DNA from: Corynebacterium parakroppenstedtii | GTDB lineage: Bacteria > Actinomycetota > Actinomycetes > Mycobacteriales > Mycobacteriaceae | Length of the DNA stretch: 64,000 bases | NCBI RefSeq assembly: GCF_019754935.1 | Contig: NZ_JAGSOA010000001.1 | Location: 806,001-870,000 of the forward strand | Direction: 5' to 3' | Shown here: piece after piece, positions 35,998-45,658 of the stretch | Layout of the letters: each line of letters starts with the position of its first letter | How positions within the stretch are numbered: the first letter of the stretch is position 1 | Position numbers and translations under genes: made by a program | The notes under the pieces: generated by a model | What the model saw: the letters and a program-made list of their open reading frames with translations, nothing else | Databases searched by the model: none | What the model was told of the DNA's origin: nothing

Positions 35998-37248
35998 GTG
36001 AGCTCATCTGACGTGCGAACACAGGACACTCGACGCCCCCGCTTTTACCTCACCCCGATGCGCCCGCGTGATCCTGAGCAACCCCATCGCGCTGCGACCG
36101 TTCTGGAGCTCTTCTTCGACCTGGTCTTCGTCGTTGCCGTATCGACGGCTGGCGTGCAGTTGCACCATGCCCTCACCGAAGGCCACGCGGGCAAGGGCAT
36201 TGGCCTATATCTCATGGTGTTCTTCACCATTTGGTGGGCGTGGATGAACTTCACCTGGTTTGCCACCAGTTTCGATAGCGACGACTGGCTCTACCGCTTA
36301 AGCACGTTCGTGCAGATGGCGGGCGTGCTGGTTCTCACCGCGGGGATCAGCGACGTGTTTGAAGACCGTAATTTCAGCATCATGGCCATTGGCTATGTCA
36401 TTATGCGCGTTGCCATGGGAGCCCAGTGGCTTCGCGCTTCACGCGCTAAGGGGCGGGAAGGCCGTTCTGCGTTGACGTACGCCATCGGTATTTTGTCGGC
36501 GCAGGTGTTGTGGGTGATCGCGGCGGTGGTCACGTCGGGACGTATTCCCTTGTGGATATTCGTGGTTTTCGTCCTCGTGGAATTGTCGGTTCCTCTGGTC
36601 GCCGAGGTCACGGGTGGGACGCCGTGGCACCGGGAGCACATTGCGGAACGGTACGGCCTGTTCACCATCATTGTTTTAGGTGAGTCGCTGCTGGGGTCGG
36701 CCAATGCGATTATCGAGGCGCTTGATGAGGGTGAGCACATTGGCCAGCTGATCGATGTGTCGATCATGACCATCGTGATCAGCGCGGGTATTTGGTGGAT
36801 CTACTTTTATCCGCGGCATACGGAGCGGTTATCGAACTCGTCGATTCTGTTGTCTGTCCGGTGGGGTTATGCACACTACCTGATTTTCGCCTCTGCCGGC
36901 GCGTTCTCAGCGGGGATCGAGGCGCTCGTGGACTATGTAACCGGCTCGTCGGAGCTTTCCTATGTCGCTGTGTCACTGACGGTGACTGTGCCGGTGGCTG
37001 TTTTCATTCTCGCGATTTGGGCGGTCGCGTACCCTGGGACTCCGCGCATCGTGCGGACCGTGATTCCGATTGGGGCGGTCGTGACGGTTGCGTCCACCTG
37101 GGTGCCGGTGCCCGTCGCTGGAGTCGCCGTAGTCATAGTGGCGATGGTCGTGGTGTTGGTGTGTAATCCTGTCGACGGTGGCGACGACGCGGACCATGAG
37201 CACGAGGCTGACGAGCAGGCGGTCGGTACGCACAAGGCCGACGAGTAA
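35998..37248 (+). CDS. Low temperature requirement protein A (LtrA) family membrane protein
   Basis: The 416-residue polytopic membrane protein has the LtrA signature near the N-terminus (ATVLELFFDLVFVVAVSTAG). HREHIAERYGLFTIIVLGES, conserved in the second half, is the other typical block. There are 11 or 12 hydrophobic segments. The C-terminal tail is acidic and His-containing (DGGDDADHEHEADEQ). The function is unknown beyond a growth phenotype at low temperature in Listeria. GTG 35998 is selected because AGAAGG stands 7 nt upstream; an open frame extends further but lacks a ribosome-binding site. Confidence 0.87.
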   Translation: MSSSDVRTQDTRRPRFYLTPMRPRDPEQPHRAATVLELFFDLVFVVAVSTAGVQLHHALTEGHAGKGIGLYLMVFFTIWWAWMNFTWFATSFDSDDWLYRLSTFVQMAGVLVLTAGISDVFEDRNFSIMAIGYVIMRVAMGAQWLRASRAKGREGRSALTYAIGILSAQVLWVIAAVVTSGRIPLWIFVVFVLVELSVPLVAEVTGGTPWHREHIAERYGLFTIIVLGESLLGSANAIIEALDEGEHIGQLIDVSIMTIVISAGIWWIYFYPRHTERLSNSSILLSVRWGYAHYLIFASAGAFSAGIEALVDYVTGSSELSYVAVSLTVTVPVAVFILAIWAVAYPGTPRIVRTVIPIGAVVTVASTWVPVPVAGVAVVIVAMVVVLVCNPVDGGDDADHEHEADEQAVGTHKADE

Positions 37249-37300
37249 GCGGCCAACGCGCAAACAGTCAACGAGGTCCGCAACTGAGGAGGTGTTATCG

Positions 37301-37951
37301 GTGGGGTTTCCGCCGGGCTTGTTTTCCCATCCCGCGGACATTGTCGCCCCGTACGTCTTGGGGTCGACGCTTCGCCGCGGCCCGGTCGCGCTGATGATTA
37401 CTGAGGTCGAGGCGTACTTGGGGGAAGCCGATCCCGCGTCACATGCTTCTCGGGGGCCGACGCCACGCTGCGCGACGATGTTCGGCCCACCGCTGCACCT
37501 TTACGTTTATGCCAGCTACGGCATTCATCGTGCGGGCAACGTTGTGTGTTGCCCCGAGGGCGTCGCGTCGGGACTATTGCTGCGGGCCGGGCGCGTGATT
37601 GGTGGTTATGACGTGGTTAGATCCCGACGAGGCGACCGGCCCGAGGACGATGGACTCGCCCGCGGGCCGGGGAATGTGGGATCCGCGCTGGGGTTAGATC
37701 TTCATCTCGACGGGATGCCCATCGTCGTCGATGATGGCGGGGTACAAACCGACGTCGGCAATCCCGAAGCTCCGGAGCTACGGCTGAGCCGTGCCCGCGC
37801 TGAGGACGACATTGTTCCTTATGTCACGGGCCCGCGGATCGGGATCTCGAAGAACAAAGAGGCACCGCTACGGTTCTGGATTCCTGGCGATCGATCAGTG
37901 ACTCCGCCTCGAAGCCGTCCACGCAGACCACCCAGCGAGCGCTATTCCTAA
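37301..37951 (+). CDS. 3-methyladenine DNA glycosylase (AAG/MPG type)
   Basis: The 216-residue protein belongs to the MPG family that removes alkylated purines from DNA. Family marks are LLGS-like VLGSTLRRG, the catalytic region ITEVEAYLGEADPASHASRG with the active-site Glu, the substrate-binding tyrosines in LYVYASYGIH, and NVVCCPEGVASGLLLRA and GPGNVGSALGL. GTG 37301 follows GAGGAGG with good spacing. Its last 57 bp overlap the 3' end of the convergent membrane-protein gene, and its C-terminus (PPRSRPRRPPSERYS) is unusually basic. Confidence 0.9.
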   Translation: MGFPPGLFSHPADIVAPYVLGSTLRRGPVALMITEVEAYLGEADPASHASRGPTPRCATMFGPPLHLYVYASYGIHRAGNVVCCPEGVASGLLLRAGRVIGGYDVVRSRRGDRPEDDGLARGPGNVGSALGLDLHLDGMPIVVDDGGVQTDVGNPEAPELRLSRARAEDDIVPYVTGPRIGISKNKEAPLRFWIPGDRSVTPPRSRPRRPPSERYS

Positions 37952-39034
37952 CAAAGCCCAACAGGTGAGCACGAGGCCGTGGATGCCCCACCCTGCGCCG
38001 TCAAAGAATCCGACGGATCGCAGCGCTGAACCGGCCGCACCTAGCGGGAGAAATTGTCCAATCGCTCCCCACGGTGAAGGCAGCCATGTGGGGCCTGTTT
38101 GCATTCCGGATAGCGGGTTCGACACGAACATAACAACCACAGCGCCGATGCCTAATCCCGCGTAGCCGAACTTAGACTCCATGCCGAGGACGAACATCGA
38201 CACCCCGGCGACGGCCAGCGATAACGTTCCGGCCACTTCCCAATAATTTCCGCCGACGACGTCGAAGCCGAAGCGCATCACAGCCGCCAAAATGAATCCA
38301 GCGATGATGGCGAATGCCCCGGAGGCGAGGAATCGACGTGCGCGTCCTCCGTGGACCTGGGTAGACAAGATGACCGCTGAGATCATGCCGCCGAACGCCA
38401 TCGGGAGAGCCAGGGTGGCGAAGGCGGTGCCGTGTTCGTCGCCGGATGCTGGCGGAGCCACATCTGTCGTGGTGACCTGGGCGCCTTGCGTCGTGAGCGC
38501 TTGGGTGACCCCATTCATGACCTGGAGATAGGTGGTTCCGGCACCCGTCGCGGTAATCACTTCGGCGGTGGGAACAGGGGTGCCGTTCGGCCCGGCTGTC
38601 GGCTGCCCCAGAGCGATGCCTCCGATGGCCTCGCGGTCGTGGACGGCCTGTTTGGCATCGTCAACATGCTTGATCTCGAAAACCCCGGGCTGGTTGTGCT
38701 CCATGTTTTGAGTGAGCTGGGTAACCGCCTGATCTGGCCCGCTGACGGCGAGCGGTAGGTCTTTCGCGCCGGAATTCACTGCCGGCGCCAAGAAGGACAG
38801 CAGCATGAGTGTGACGACGGCGGCGAGGCCGAGCACAATGCCCACTACTTTTCCACTCGACGTGTGCTCAGTGGTTTTCGACGTGTTTTCTGACGCCTGT
38901 TTCGTGCTGTTAGGCGCCTGGTTGGTGGCGGTGTTAGATGCCTCGTTCGTGGAGTTAGTGGCGTGTTCAGTGGCCTGTGTGGTGGCCGAGCTGCGCTGGG
39001 TGGTCACCTCCGTGGAAACGCTGTTACTTGCCAT
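37895..39034 (-). CDS. Membrane protein, ABC-2/YhgE-like exporter candidate controlled by divergent TetR
   Basis: The protein has 379 residues. A low-complexity Thr/Asn/Gln N-terminus (1-60) precedes one membrane helix (about 63-83) and a large extracytoplasmic domain (about 85-215). Five more helices are clustered at the C-terminus (about 220-370). This layout of one helix, external domain and several helices is that of ABC-2/YhgE/DUF3533-type membrane proteins. There is no ATPase neighbour. GGGGAG 5-6 nt before ATG 39034 fixes the start. It is divergent from a TetR gene across an extended inverted repeat. Confidence 0.7.
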   Translation of the reverse strand: MASNSVSTEVTTQRSSATTQATEHATNSTNEASNTATNQAPNSTKQASENTSKTTEHTSSGKVVGIVLGLAAVVTLMLLSFLAPAVNSGAKDLPLAVSGPDQAVTQLTQNMEHNQPGVFEIKHVDDAKQAVHDREAIGGIALGQPTAGPNGTPVPTAEVITATGAGTTYLQVMNGVTQALTTQGAQVTTTDVAPPASGDEHGTAFATLALPMAFGGMISAVILSTQVHGGRARRFLASGAFAIIAGFILAAVMRFGFDVVGGNYWEVAGTLSLAVAGVSMFVLGMESKFGYAGLGIGAVVVMFVSNPLSGMQTGPTWLPSPWGAIGQFLPLGAAGSALRSVGFFDGAGWGIHGLVLTCWALLGIALAGWSAWTASRRSH

Positions 39035-39183
39035 AAGGTCTCCCCTTTTCCAATGTGTTTTGCCGTGCAACGCGGCTGTCATCGTTTTCCGCTTGTATTT
39101 CGCGGTACGACGTGGCCGTTGACGTGGATGACTGTGGCTAACTAGTAGGCATGACCAGTAGGTACTACCCGTAGGCCTCGCCC

Positions 39184-39239
39184 AAATAAACGGAACATTC
39201 CGCTCCGTATACAAATGGAGCATAGCGCTTCGTTTATTT
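39184..39239. promoter_or_regulatory. Large inverted repeat between membrane-protein gene and tetR
   Basis: AAATAAACG (39184-39192) is mirrored by CGTTTATTT (39231-39239), and GCTCC (39202-39206) by GGAGC (39217-39221), around a 10-bp A+T-rich spacer. The left arm also contains the smaller palindrome CGGAA-CA-TTCCG. About 17 of 23 arm positions match. It lies between the two divergent starts and is the expected TetR operator. Confidence 0.65.
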
Positions 39240-39321
39240 TGGTGCAAACGTGCCCGACGTGACAGAATGTGACCTCATCAACGGTTTCACTCACTGAGAC
39301 CCCACCACTAGGAGAAACATC

Positions 39322-39888
39322 GTGCGTGCAGACGCGACTGCCAGCCGTGCCGCCATCATCGACGCTGCGTGGCAAGGTTTTGCCACCTACGGTCCAGACA
39401 TTTCACTGCGATCCATCGCCCAGGACGCTGGAGTCGGAATCGCCACTCTCTACCGGCACTTCCCCACGCGCGACGATCTCTTTATAGGTGTCGGCGAAGA
39501 AATGTTGGCCCGGCTGACGTCGGTATGTAATCGCTATGTTGATGCGCCGTCCTGGGATGAAGACCCGGCCGGCACGTGGTCAGATTTCATTGCCGACGAC
39601 TACGGCTTACAAATCGGCACACTGGCAGCAAAAATGGCCGAAAGCATCAATGTGTCTCCCGAGCTTCATGGCCGGATCAAAGCGCTCCGCAAAGAGGCTT
39701 TTTCCCAGGTGGAGCCTATCTTGGATCGGGCTAAGAACGCTGGACTGGTTCGCCCGGAGATCACCACAGCACGATTACAGATGGGGATTGGCCTTCTTAG
39801 TAGACCCCTCCCGGAGATGGTGGAGAAACTCGAACCCGGCGTTTCAAATTGGCTACTCGATACGTTTGCGCGGGGAATAGCGCCGTAG
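39322..39888 (+). CDS. TetR/AcrR family transcriptional regulator
   Basis: The 188-residue protein has the typical N-terminal helix-turn-helix (ISLRSIAQDAGVGIATLYRHF) followed by a helical ligand-binding domain of about 135 residues. AGGAG 8 nt before GTG 39322 supports the start. Its position divergent from the membrane-protein gene and the long inverted repeat between them suggest autoregulation and repression of that gene, with an exported compound as inducer. It precedes icd but is separated by 326 bp. Confidence 0.9.
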   Translation: MRADATASRAAIIDAAWQGFATYGPDISLRSIAQDAGVGIATLYRHFPTRDDLFIGVGEEMLARLTSVCNRYVDAPSWDEDPAGTWSDFIADDYGLQIGTLAAKMAESINVSPELHGRIKALRKEAFSQVEPILDRAKNAGLVRPEITTARLQMGIGLLSRPLPEMVEKLEPGVSNWLLDTFARGIAP

Positions 39889-40214
39889 CGTTCCCCTCTC
39901 CAGCCCCAGCTGCGGGGACCAACCGCCACTTCCCTATTTCCCGACGAGCGTATCGCTGCCCCGTCTGTGGGGGTGCTCCGCATCGTAGAGTCGCATTTGT
40001 ATCGTCGTCACGTACTCTAGAAAAAGGAACTATCCACTATGTTGATAGCTTTGCTACCCAGGCCCTGTCTAGGTGACGATGGCACGCCCGAATCCGCAGA
40101 TAAACGCTATATCTGCACACCGCCGGCGGCGTTCTAAACCGGACACCGGCCTCGGCACGCACAGCCCGCATAATCCTGAACGATATTTAGCGAGTAAGGG
40201 AGTTTTGCCCCACC
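39889..40214 (+). other. icd upstream region, no gene
   Basis: This 326-bp gap holds a small inverted repeat (CTATC and GATAG near 40031-40050), a -10-like GATATT about 30 bp before icd, and the ribosome-binding site TAAGGGAG. No coding sequence or RNA gene is apparent. Confidence 0.5.
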
Positions 40215-42431
40215 ATGGGAACAATTATCTACACCCGTACCGATGAAGCGCCTTTGATGGCAACGTATTCGTTGAAGCCAGTGGTGGAAGCGTTTGCGTC
40301 AACCGCCGGTGTCGACGTCGAAACCCGGGATATTTCATTGGCGGCGCGCACCTTGGCGGCGTTCAATGATGTGCTGCCGGAGGACCAGCGGGTCAATGAT
40401 GCGCTGGCCGAACTGGGTGCGCTGGCAAAGACTCCGGACGCAAATATTGTGAAGCTGCCGAACATTTCGGCGTCGGTACCCCAGTTGAAGGCGACGATTA
40501 AGGAACTTCAGGCCGCTGGATACGAACTCCCGGATTACCCCGAGGAACCGTCGACGGACGAAGAACGCGATGCTCGCGCCCGCTACGACTCGGTCAAGGG
40601 CTCTGCGGTTAACCCCGTTTTGCGTGAGGGCAACTCGGACCGTCGCGCGCCGAAGGCCGTGAAGAACTTCGCACGCAAGCACCCGCACACGATGGGTGAA
40701 TGGAGCAAAGACTCAAAGACCAATGTGTCGACAATGGAGTCGGATGATTTCCGGCACAACGAGCAGTCGGTGGTTCTTGAGAACGACGACGAACTGCGGA
40801 TTCAGCTGGTCGCGCCGAACGGTGAAACCACCGTTCTTAAGGAATCCCTCCCCGTTCTGAAGGGCGAGATTGTCGACGGCACCGTACTGAGCGCGAAGGC
40901 GCTGGACACGTTCCTCCGCGCCCAGGTCAGCCGTGCGAAGGCAGAGGACGTGCTGTTCTCCGTCCACCTGAAGGCAACCATGATGAAGGTGTCGGATCCG
41001 GTGATCTTCGGTCACGTGGTCCGCGCCTACTTCCACGACGTGTTCGACAAGTACGGCGAGGAACTGCTGGCAGCCGGGCTCAATGGCGAAAACGGGTTAG
41101 GGGCCATCCTCGAAGGCCTGTCGGACCTGGACAACGGCGACGAGATTAAGGACGCGTTTGACCAGGCCCTCAAGAACAACGCTGCTTTGGCGATGGTGAA
41201 CTCTCACAAGGGCATCACGAACCTTCACGTCCCATCGGACGTCATTATCGATGCTTCCATGCCCGCGATGATCCGCACCTCGGGCCACATGTGGAACGCC
41301 GATGATAAAGAACAAGACACCTTGGCAGTCATCCCAGATTCGTCCTATGCCGGTGTTTACCAGGCGGTTATTGACGATTGCCGTGAGAATGGCGCGTTCG
41401 ATCCGACAACCATGGGCACCGTGCCGAACGTCGGCCTGATGGCTCAGAAGGCGGAAGAGTACGGTTCGCACGACAAAACATTCGTGATGCCAACTGATGG
41501 CAAAGTGCAGGTCGTCGACAAGTCCGGCACCGTGCTGATGGAGCACGACGTCGAGGCTAATGATATTTGGCGCGCCTGCCAGACGAAGGACATCCCGGTG
41601 CGCAACTGGGTCGGCCTGGCTGTTGAGCGCGCACGCCTGTCGGGGATGCCGGCCGTGTTCTGGCTCGACCCGGAGCGCGCGCACGACAACAACGTGCGTG
41701 CCAAGGTCGAGGAATACCTGAAGGACGAGGACACCGACGGCCTGGACATCCAGATCATGGATCCCGTGGCCGCCACGAAGTACTCGATCGACCGCATCCG
41801 CAAGGGCGAGGACACCATCTCGGTCACCGGCAACGTGCTGCGTGATTACCTGACCGACCTCTTCCCCATCATGGAGCTGGGCACGTCGGCAAAGATGCTG
41901 TCTGTGGTTCCGCTGATCGCTGGTGGCGGGCTCTTCGAGACCGGTGCAGGCGGATCCGCACCGAAGCACGTGCAGCAGCTGCAGGAGGAAAACCACCTCC
42001 GTTGGGATTCGCTGGGTGAGTTCCTTGCCCTGGCGGAGTCGTTCCGCTTCTTCGCCCGTAAGGACGGGAACGATCGCGCCGGGATTCTTGCCGATGCGTT
42101 GGATAAGGCCACCGAGAGTGTGCTGGAAGAGGGGCATTCTCCGTCGCGTAAGGTTAACGAGATCGATAACCGCGGCTCGCACTTCTACCTCGCGTTGGGG
42201 TGGGCGAAGGCGTTGGCTCAGCAGACCGACGATGCCGATTTGGCTGCTGCATTCAAGCCGATTGCCGACGCTCTCGACGAGAAGAAGGATCAGATCGCGG
42301 AGGAGCTGCTCTCTGTGCAGGGCTCTGAGGTCGACTTGGGCGGCTACTACTGGCCGTCGGATGACAAGGTGAACGCTGTGATGCGGCCGTCGAAGACGTT
42401 CAACACGATCATTGACGATTTGCACCAGTAG
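40215..42431 (+). CDS. icd: Isocitrate dehydrogenase, NADP-dependent, monomeric type
   Basis: The 738-residue enzyme oxidises isocitrate to 2-oxoglutarate with NADP in the TCA cycle. The monomeric family is recognised from [20 protein letters not shown] at the N-terminus. Other marks are [19 protein letters not shown] with phosphate-binding residues, [19 protein letters not shown], and [20 protein letters not shown]. Length is that of the C. glutamicum enzyme (738). GGGAG precedes ATG 40215. It is convergent with aspA across a strong terminator. Confidence 0.96.
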   Translation: MGTIIYTRTDEAPLMATYSLKPVVEAFASTAGVDVETRDISLAARTLAAFNDVLPEDQRVNDALAELGALAKTPDANIVKLPNISASVPQLKATIKELQAAGYELPDYPEEPSTDEERDARARYDSVKGSAVNPVLREGNSDRRAPKAVKNFARKHPHTMGEWSKDSKTNVSTMESDDFRHNEQSVVLENDDELRIQLVAPNGETTVLKESLPVLKGEIVDGTVLSAKALDTFLRAQVSRAKAEDVLFSVHLKATMMKVSDPVIFGHVVRAYFHDVFDKYGEELLAAGLNGENGLGAILEGLSDLDNGDEIKDAFDQALKNNAALAMVNSHKGITNLHVPSDVIIDASMPAMIRTSGHMWNADDKEQDTLAVIPDSSYAGVYQAVIDDCRENGAFDPTTMGTVPNVGLMAQKAEEYGSHDKTFVMPTDGKVQVVDKSGTVLMEHDVEANDIWRACQTKDIPVRNWVGLAVERARLSGMPAVFWLDPERAHDNNVRAKVEEYLKDEDTDGLDIQIMDPVAATKYSIDRIRKGEDTISVTGNVLRDYLTDLFPIMELGTSAKMLSVVPLIAGGGLFETGAGGSAPKHVQQLQEENHLRWDSLGEFLALAESFRFFARKDGNDRAGILADALDKATESVLEEGHSPSRKVNEIDNRGSHFYLALGWAKALAQQTDDADLAAAFKPIADALDEKKDQIAEELLSVQGSEVDLGGYYWPSDDKVNAVMRPSKTFNTIIDDLHQ

Positions 42432-42472
42432 GGGTTAGGCGGCAATCCGCGCCGGTAGGTTTCGGTGAGTAG

Positions 42473-42505
42473 GGCGGGGGTGGCGGCAAGTCCGCGGCCC
42501 CCGCC
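42473..42505. terminator. Bidirectional terminator between icd and aspA
   Basis: GGCGGGGG-TG-GCGG pairs with CCGC-GG-CCCCCGCC around a 5-nt loop, with two internal mismatches. It sits midway between the convergent stop codons. Confidence 0.7.
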
Positions 42506-42568
42506 TTCAGCGTATCTCCAGTCTTCAGCGCGTTCCCAGTTTTTGGCGCACCTATGTCGAGCGCACTG

Positions 42569-44242
42569 TCAGTCTTCCTCGTCCCCGTTGTACAGCTTTC
42601 CGTGGAAGCTGGGGTTCAGTAGGTTGTGATGGCTGAGGACGTCGTCAAGGGTGTCCTTATCCAGCAGCCCTTTCTCCAGGACGAGGTCGCGCACGGATCG
42701 GCCCGTCCGAGCCGCTTCTTTACCAATCACATCGCCCCAGTGGTGGCCGATCAGCGGGTTCAAATAGGTGATAATTCCGATCGAATTGTCGACGTACCGG
42801 CGGCAAACGTCGTCGTTAGCGGTGATTCCGATGACGCAGCGGGTGCGCAGCGTCGTGCAGGCTCGCACGAGGAACCGCACGGATTCGAACGCACATTGCG
42901 CGATCACCGGTTCCATCACGTTCAACTGCAATTGTCCGGCTTCCGCAGCCATCGCGACGGTGACGTCGTTTCCAAAGACTTTGAAACAAATTTGATTAAC
43001 GACTTCCGGAATAACCGGGTTAACCTTCGCCGGCATAATCGACGAACCCGCCTGGCGTTCTGGGAGATTAATTTCGTTTAATCCTGCGCGCGGCCCCGAC
43101 GATAGAAGACGCAAATCATTGCAAATCTTCGATAGTTTCATTGCCAGACGTTTGACGGCCGAATGTGCATTGACATACGCGCCCGTGTCGCTGGTCGCCT
43201 CGATGAGGTCACGTGCAGGCTTAATATCCAGACCGGACACAGTGCTTAGTGCGCGGATCACCGCTGCTTGATACCCCGCAGGGGTGTTCAGGCCGGTGCC
43301 GATGGCCGTCGCGCCCATGTTCATTTCACGCAACTGGCTCTGGGCACGTTCCAGCTGACTGCGCTCTTCAGCCAAGTTGTTTCCAAACGCGCGGAATTCT
43401 TGTCCTAATGACATGGGGACGGCATCTTGCAATTGCGTCCGCCCCATTTTCATGACGTCGTTGAATTCATTTCCTTTGGCCAGGAATGCGCGTTCCAGGG
43501 CGTCGACATGGTTAGCCAATTGTTCAATCGCGAAGTGTAAACCTAAACGGAAACCGGTTGGGTAAGCGTCATTCGTCGATTGGGACATATTGACGTCGTC
43601 GTTTGGATTAATAACGTCGTAATTGCCCTTCGGCTCCCCCAAATATTCGAGCGCGAAATTCGCAATAACCTCATTCGTGTTCATATTCACGGACGTGCCC
43701 GCGCCGCCCTGGAACACGTCGATAGGAAACTGATCCATCCCGCGGTGTTTGTCGAGAATCTGGTCGCAAGCCCAAATAATTGCCTCTGCCTTTTTGGCTG
43801 GCAGAGCATGGACTTCACGGTTCGCGATGGCGGCGGCTTTCTTGACCATCACCATGCCGCGAATGAGCTCCGGAACGTGGTTGATGTTCGTCCGCGAAAT
43901 CTGGAAATTGTCGACCGCGCGCAGCGTGTGCACACCGTAGTAGGCGTCGGCAGGGACCTGCAGAGTGCCCAGCAGATCGGTTTCCTCACGAAAACTCTGC
44001 GCACTCTTCGCTCGCTGCGAGTGCGTTTCCGCCGACGTAATGATGTCCGTCGAGGTCATGACGACCCCGATTCTTTCCGACGACGACCCCGGCGCGGCTA
44101 CCGGGACGTCCCAGGCTTCGGACGACGAAGTGTAGTGGTCGGCGGATTCCGATGAGGCCACCGTCGGCGATACCTCGTTGTGTTGATCAGTTGGTTCGTT
44201 GCCCTGATTGTCGGAGGGCCGGGATGCGGGTTGCTCGGACAC
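42569..44242 (-). CDS. aspA: Aspartate ammonia-lyase with N-terminal extension
   Basis: The enzyme interconverts aspartate and fumarate plus ammonia. Superfamily signature [11 protein letters not shown] is present, along with [16 protein letters not shown] and [20 protein letters not shown] 44242, preceded by GAGG with 6-nt spacing, gives 557 residues. About 75 of these are a Ser/Glu/Thr-rich tail before the first conserved block ([20 protein letters not shown]). The C. glutamicum enzyme also has such a tail. ATG 44059 ([11 protein letters not shown]) is an alternative start with a weaker ribosome-binding site. An inverted repeat about 135 bp upstream may be an operator. Confidence 0.93.
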   Translation of the reverse strand: MSEQPASRPSDNQGNEPTDQHNEVSPTVASSESADHYTSSSEAWDVPVAAPGSSSERIGVVMTSTDIITSAETHSQRAKSAQSFREETDLLGTLQVPADAYYGVHTLRAVDNFQISRTNINHVPELIRGMVMVKKAAAIANREVHALPAKKAEAIIWACDQILDKHRGMDQFPIDVFQGGAGTSVNMNTNEVIANFALEYLGEPKGNYDVINPNDDVNMSQSTNDAYPTGFRLGLHFAIEQLANHVDALERAFLAKGNEFNDVMKMGRTQLQDAVPMSLGQEFRAFGNNLAEERSQLERAQSQLREMNMGATAIGTGLNTPAGYQAAVIRALSTVSGLDIKPARDLIEATSDTGAYVNAHSAVKRLAMKLSKICNDLRLLSSGPRAGLNEINLPERQAGSSIMPAKVNPVIPEVVNQICFKVFGNDVTVAMAAEAGQLQLNVMEPVIAQCAFESVRFLVRACTTLRTRCVIGITANDDVCRRYVDNSIGIITYLNPLIGHHWGDVIGKEAARTGRSVRDLVLEKGLLDKDTLDDVLSHHNLLNPSFHGKLYNGDEED

Positions 44243-44376
44243 TGTAAACCTCGATCTGTCATCGGTGTAACAACATGCTGCATGGGTGGGCAGCGCGTTG
44301 ACCTGGCTTATTCCCCCTCGATGCGGAAGCTCTCCCCCGAGTGCCGACAATCCATTCGCGCACCCTCGCATTACTA

Positions 44377-44389
44377 ATCAGTTACTGAT
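44377..44389 (-). promoter_or_regulatory. Inverted repeat upstream of aspA
   Basis: ATCAGT-T-ACTGAT, perfect 6-bp arms, about 135 bp before the aspA start. Candidate operator; regulator unknown. Confidence 0.4.
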
Positions 44390-45202
44390 CACTTGCGTGA
44401 GTGTCATCAGGCTACCTTTGCCTCGAGCGAATGTTCACTTGAGACACGTCGAGGATGATCTACCTCAACGACGGGTTATTACCCCACTTTGTAGCAGGGT
44501 GTTTATTACAGCCCCACGGTTGGAGGGGCCGACGCCCCACTATCTTCGGGGCGGATGCCTCGATCCCTCGGGTCGCGAGGGTGGCATCATAAACAAGTTC
44601 CCGCCGACATAAGGCCACTTCATCGACCCCTTTTCTTAGCGGGGTACCATCTTATTTCACTGCCTTGCCAGCGGGAACTCGCTCTGCAACCAAGAATAGC
44701 CGCTCCCCACAGCTAGCGGGAAGAGATATTTGATTCCGAGCCCAAACGGGGGTGGATGGCTCTCGCATCACGGATAGCGAATATGGCGTTCCCCGGTTTG
44801 CATCTTGGTGTTCGCTGCCATGTCACAGATACACCGCGCCCACGGACCTCCGGTTGACCCCCGCCCGAACAGACCCCAGCAACGTCGGCAACCTGAACCG
44901 CTCTCACGATCCCCAGTGGCAGGCCGGGAATGGGCGGGGTCGGCCACCACACAGCCCCGCGGAATGACGATGCCACCGCGGTCACCAGCGTGAGCTCCAG
45001 AGTCAGCAGGCGCAGGCCCGGTGTGACGTCGTCGAAAAGAACTGTCTCGATTGACGCAGGATCAAAGCGCGCCGATGGACTGACTGCCAAACCACGACCC
45101 GCCGACGCATCAAAACCCACCGACGACACCTCGAGCGGAGTCCTCACCCGCCTGCGCTCGGCCCGAACCACAAACGTGTCCGCCTCGTCGACGAAATAGC
45201 GA

Positions 45203-45270
45203 CACCCGTACAGTTTTCACAACCGACCCTGATATACCCACACAGTTTTCCAGCGCGCGGGCGCAAAGCC
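45203..45270. repeat. Unknown repeat, copy A (upstream of metY)
   Basis: Two units ending in CAGTTTTC (45203-45218 and 45231-45250) separated by ACAACCGACC. The segment 45211-45270 matches 48539-48598 at about 50 of 60 positions in the same orientation. A further shared 12-mer, ATGAAGGAGAAC, lies downstream of both copies (45347-45358 and 48783-48794). Confidence 0.85.
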
Positions 45271-45377
45271 TGCGCGACAACATCTCGCTAGCCGAATCGG
45301 TCAACGCGTGAGCGTCACCAACGTAAGATTCCCATCCCACTGAACATGAAGGAGAACGTCGTACAGCACACAATCTA

Positions 45378-45393
45378 CATACCGCTTGGTCTA
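45378..45393 (+). promoter_or_regulatory. McbR-like operator 1
   Basis: CATAC-N6-GTCTA matches 8 of 10 fixed positions of the known corynebacterial McbR consensus TAGAC-N6-GTCTA. Confidence 0.5.
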
Positions 45394-45433
45394 GATTTTT
45401 TCATAGCTCTCACCTGAGTGTATATGCGCAAAA

Positions 45434-45449
45434 TAGACAGAGCGGTTTG
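45434..45449 (+). promoter_or_regulatory. McbR-like operator 2
   Basis: TAGAC-N6-GTTTG, 8 of 10 positions of the McbR consensus, and a direct repeat of the next site with a 19-bp period (TAGACNGAGCGGT in both). Confidence 0.5.
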
Positions 45450-45452
45450 CAC

Positions 45453-45468
45453 TAGACCGAGCGGTACA
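45453..45468 (+). promoter_or_regulatory. McbR-like operator 3
   Basis: TAGAC-N6-GTACA, 8 of 10 positions of the McbR consensus. With the two sites above it suggests repression of metY by McbR with S-adenosylhomocysteine as effector, as known in C. glutamicum. Confidence 0.5.
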
Positions 45469-45658
45469 TTAATCTCGTTTTACGAGTTCGAAAGAGCTCA
45501 CCGCCGGGCAAGACCGCACCGTTTTCTACAAGCGGTTACGCCGCCTCGGAAGGCAGGAAAACGTTTGGGGCAAACGCCCCGAGAACCGACGGCCACACAA
45601 GCTCGGCGGCAACAAAACCACCACACAAAACCAACACAACGAATCACGAGGAAACACC

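Larger units (their letters stand above)
44243..45658. other. 1.4-kb region without a supported gene between aspA and metY
   Basis: The longest non-coding stretch in the window. From left to right it holds an inverted repeat (44377-44389), a G+C-rich hairpin cluster (44526-44590), a minus-strand open frame (44713-45171) with no recognisable family, a diverged repeat (45203-45270) and three McbR-like sites ahead of metY. The open frame could be a decayed gene. Its compositional pattern is not convincing enough to call. Confidence 0.6.

Noticed and set aside
41097..42425. 442-codon minus-strand open frame opposite icd
   Set aside because: It lies wholly within the icd coding sequence, which matches the monomeric isocitrate dehydrogenase family end to end.
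44713..45171. Open frame of 152 codons on the minus strand between aspA and metY
   Set aside because: The sequence has Val/Gly/Arg-rich, non-globular character. No start signal or family could be supported, so it is left as a possible gene remnant only.
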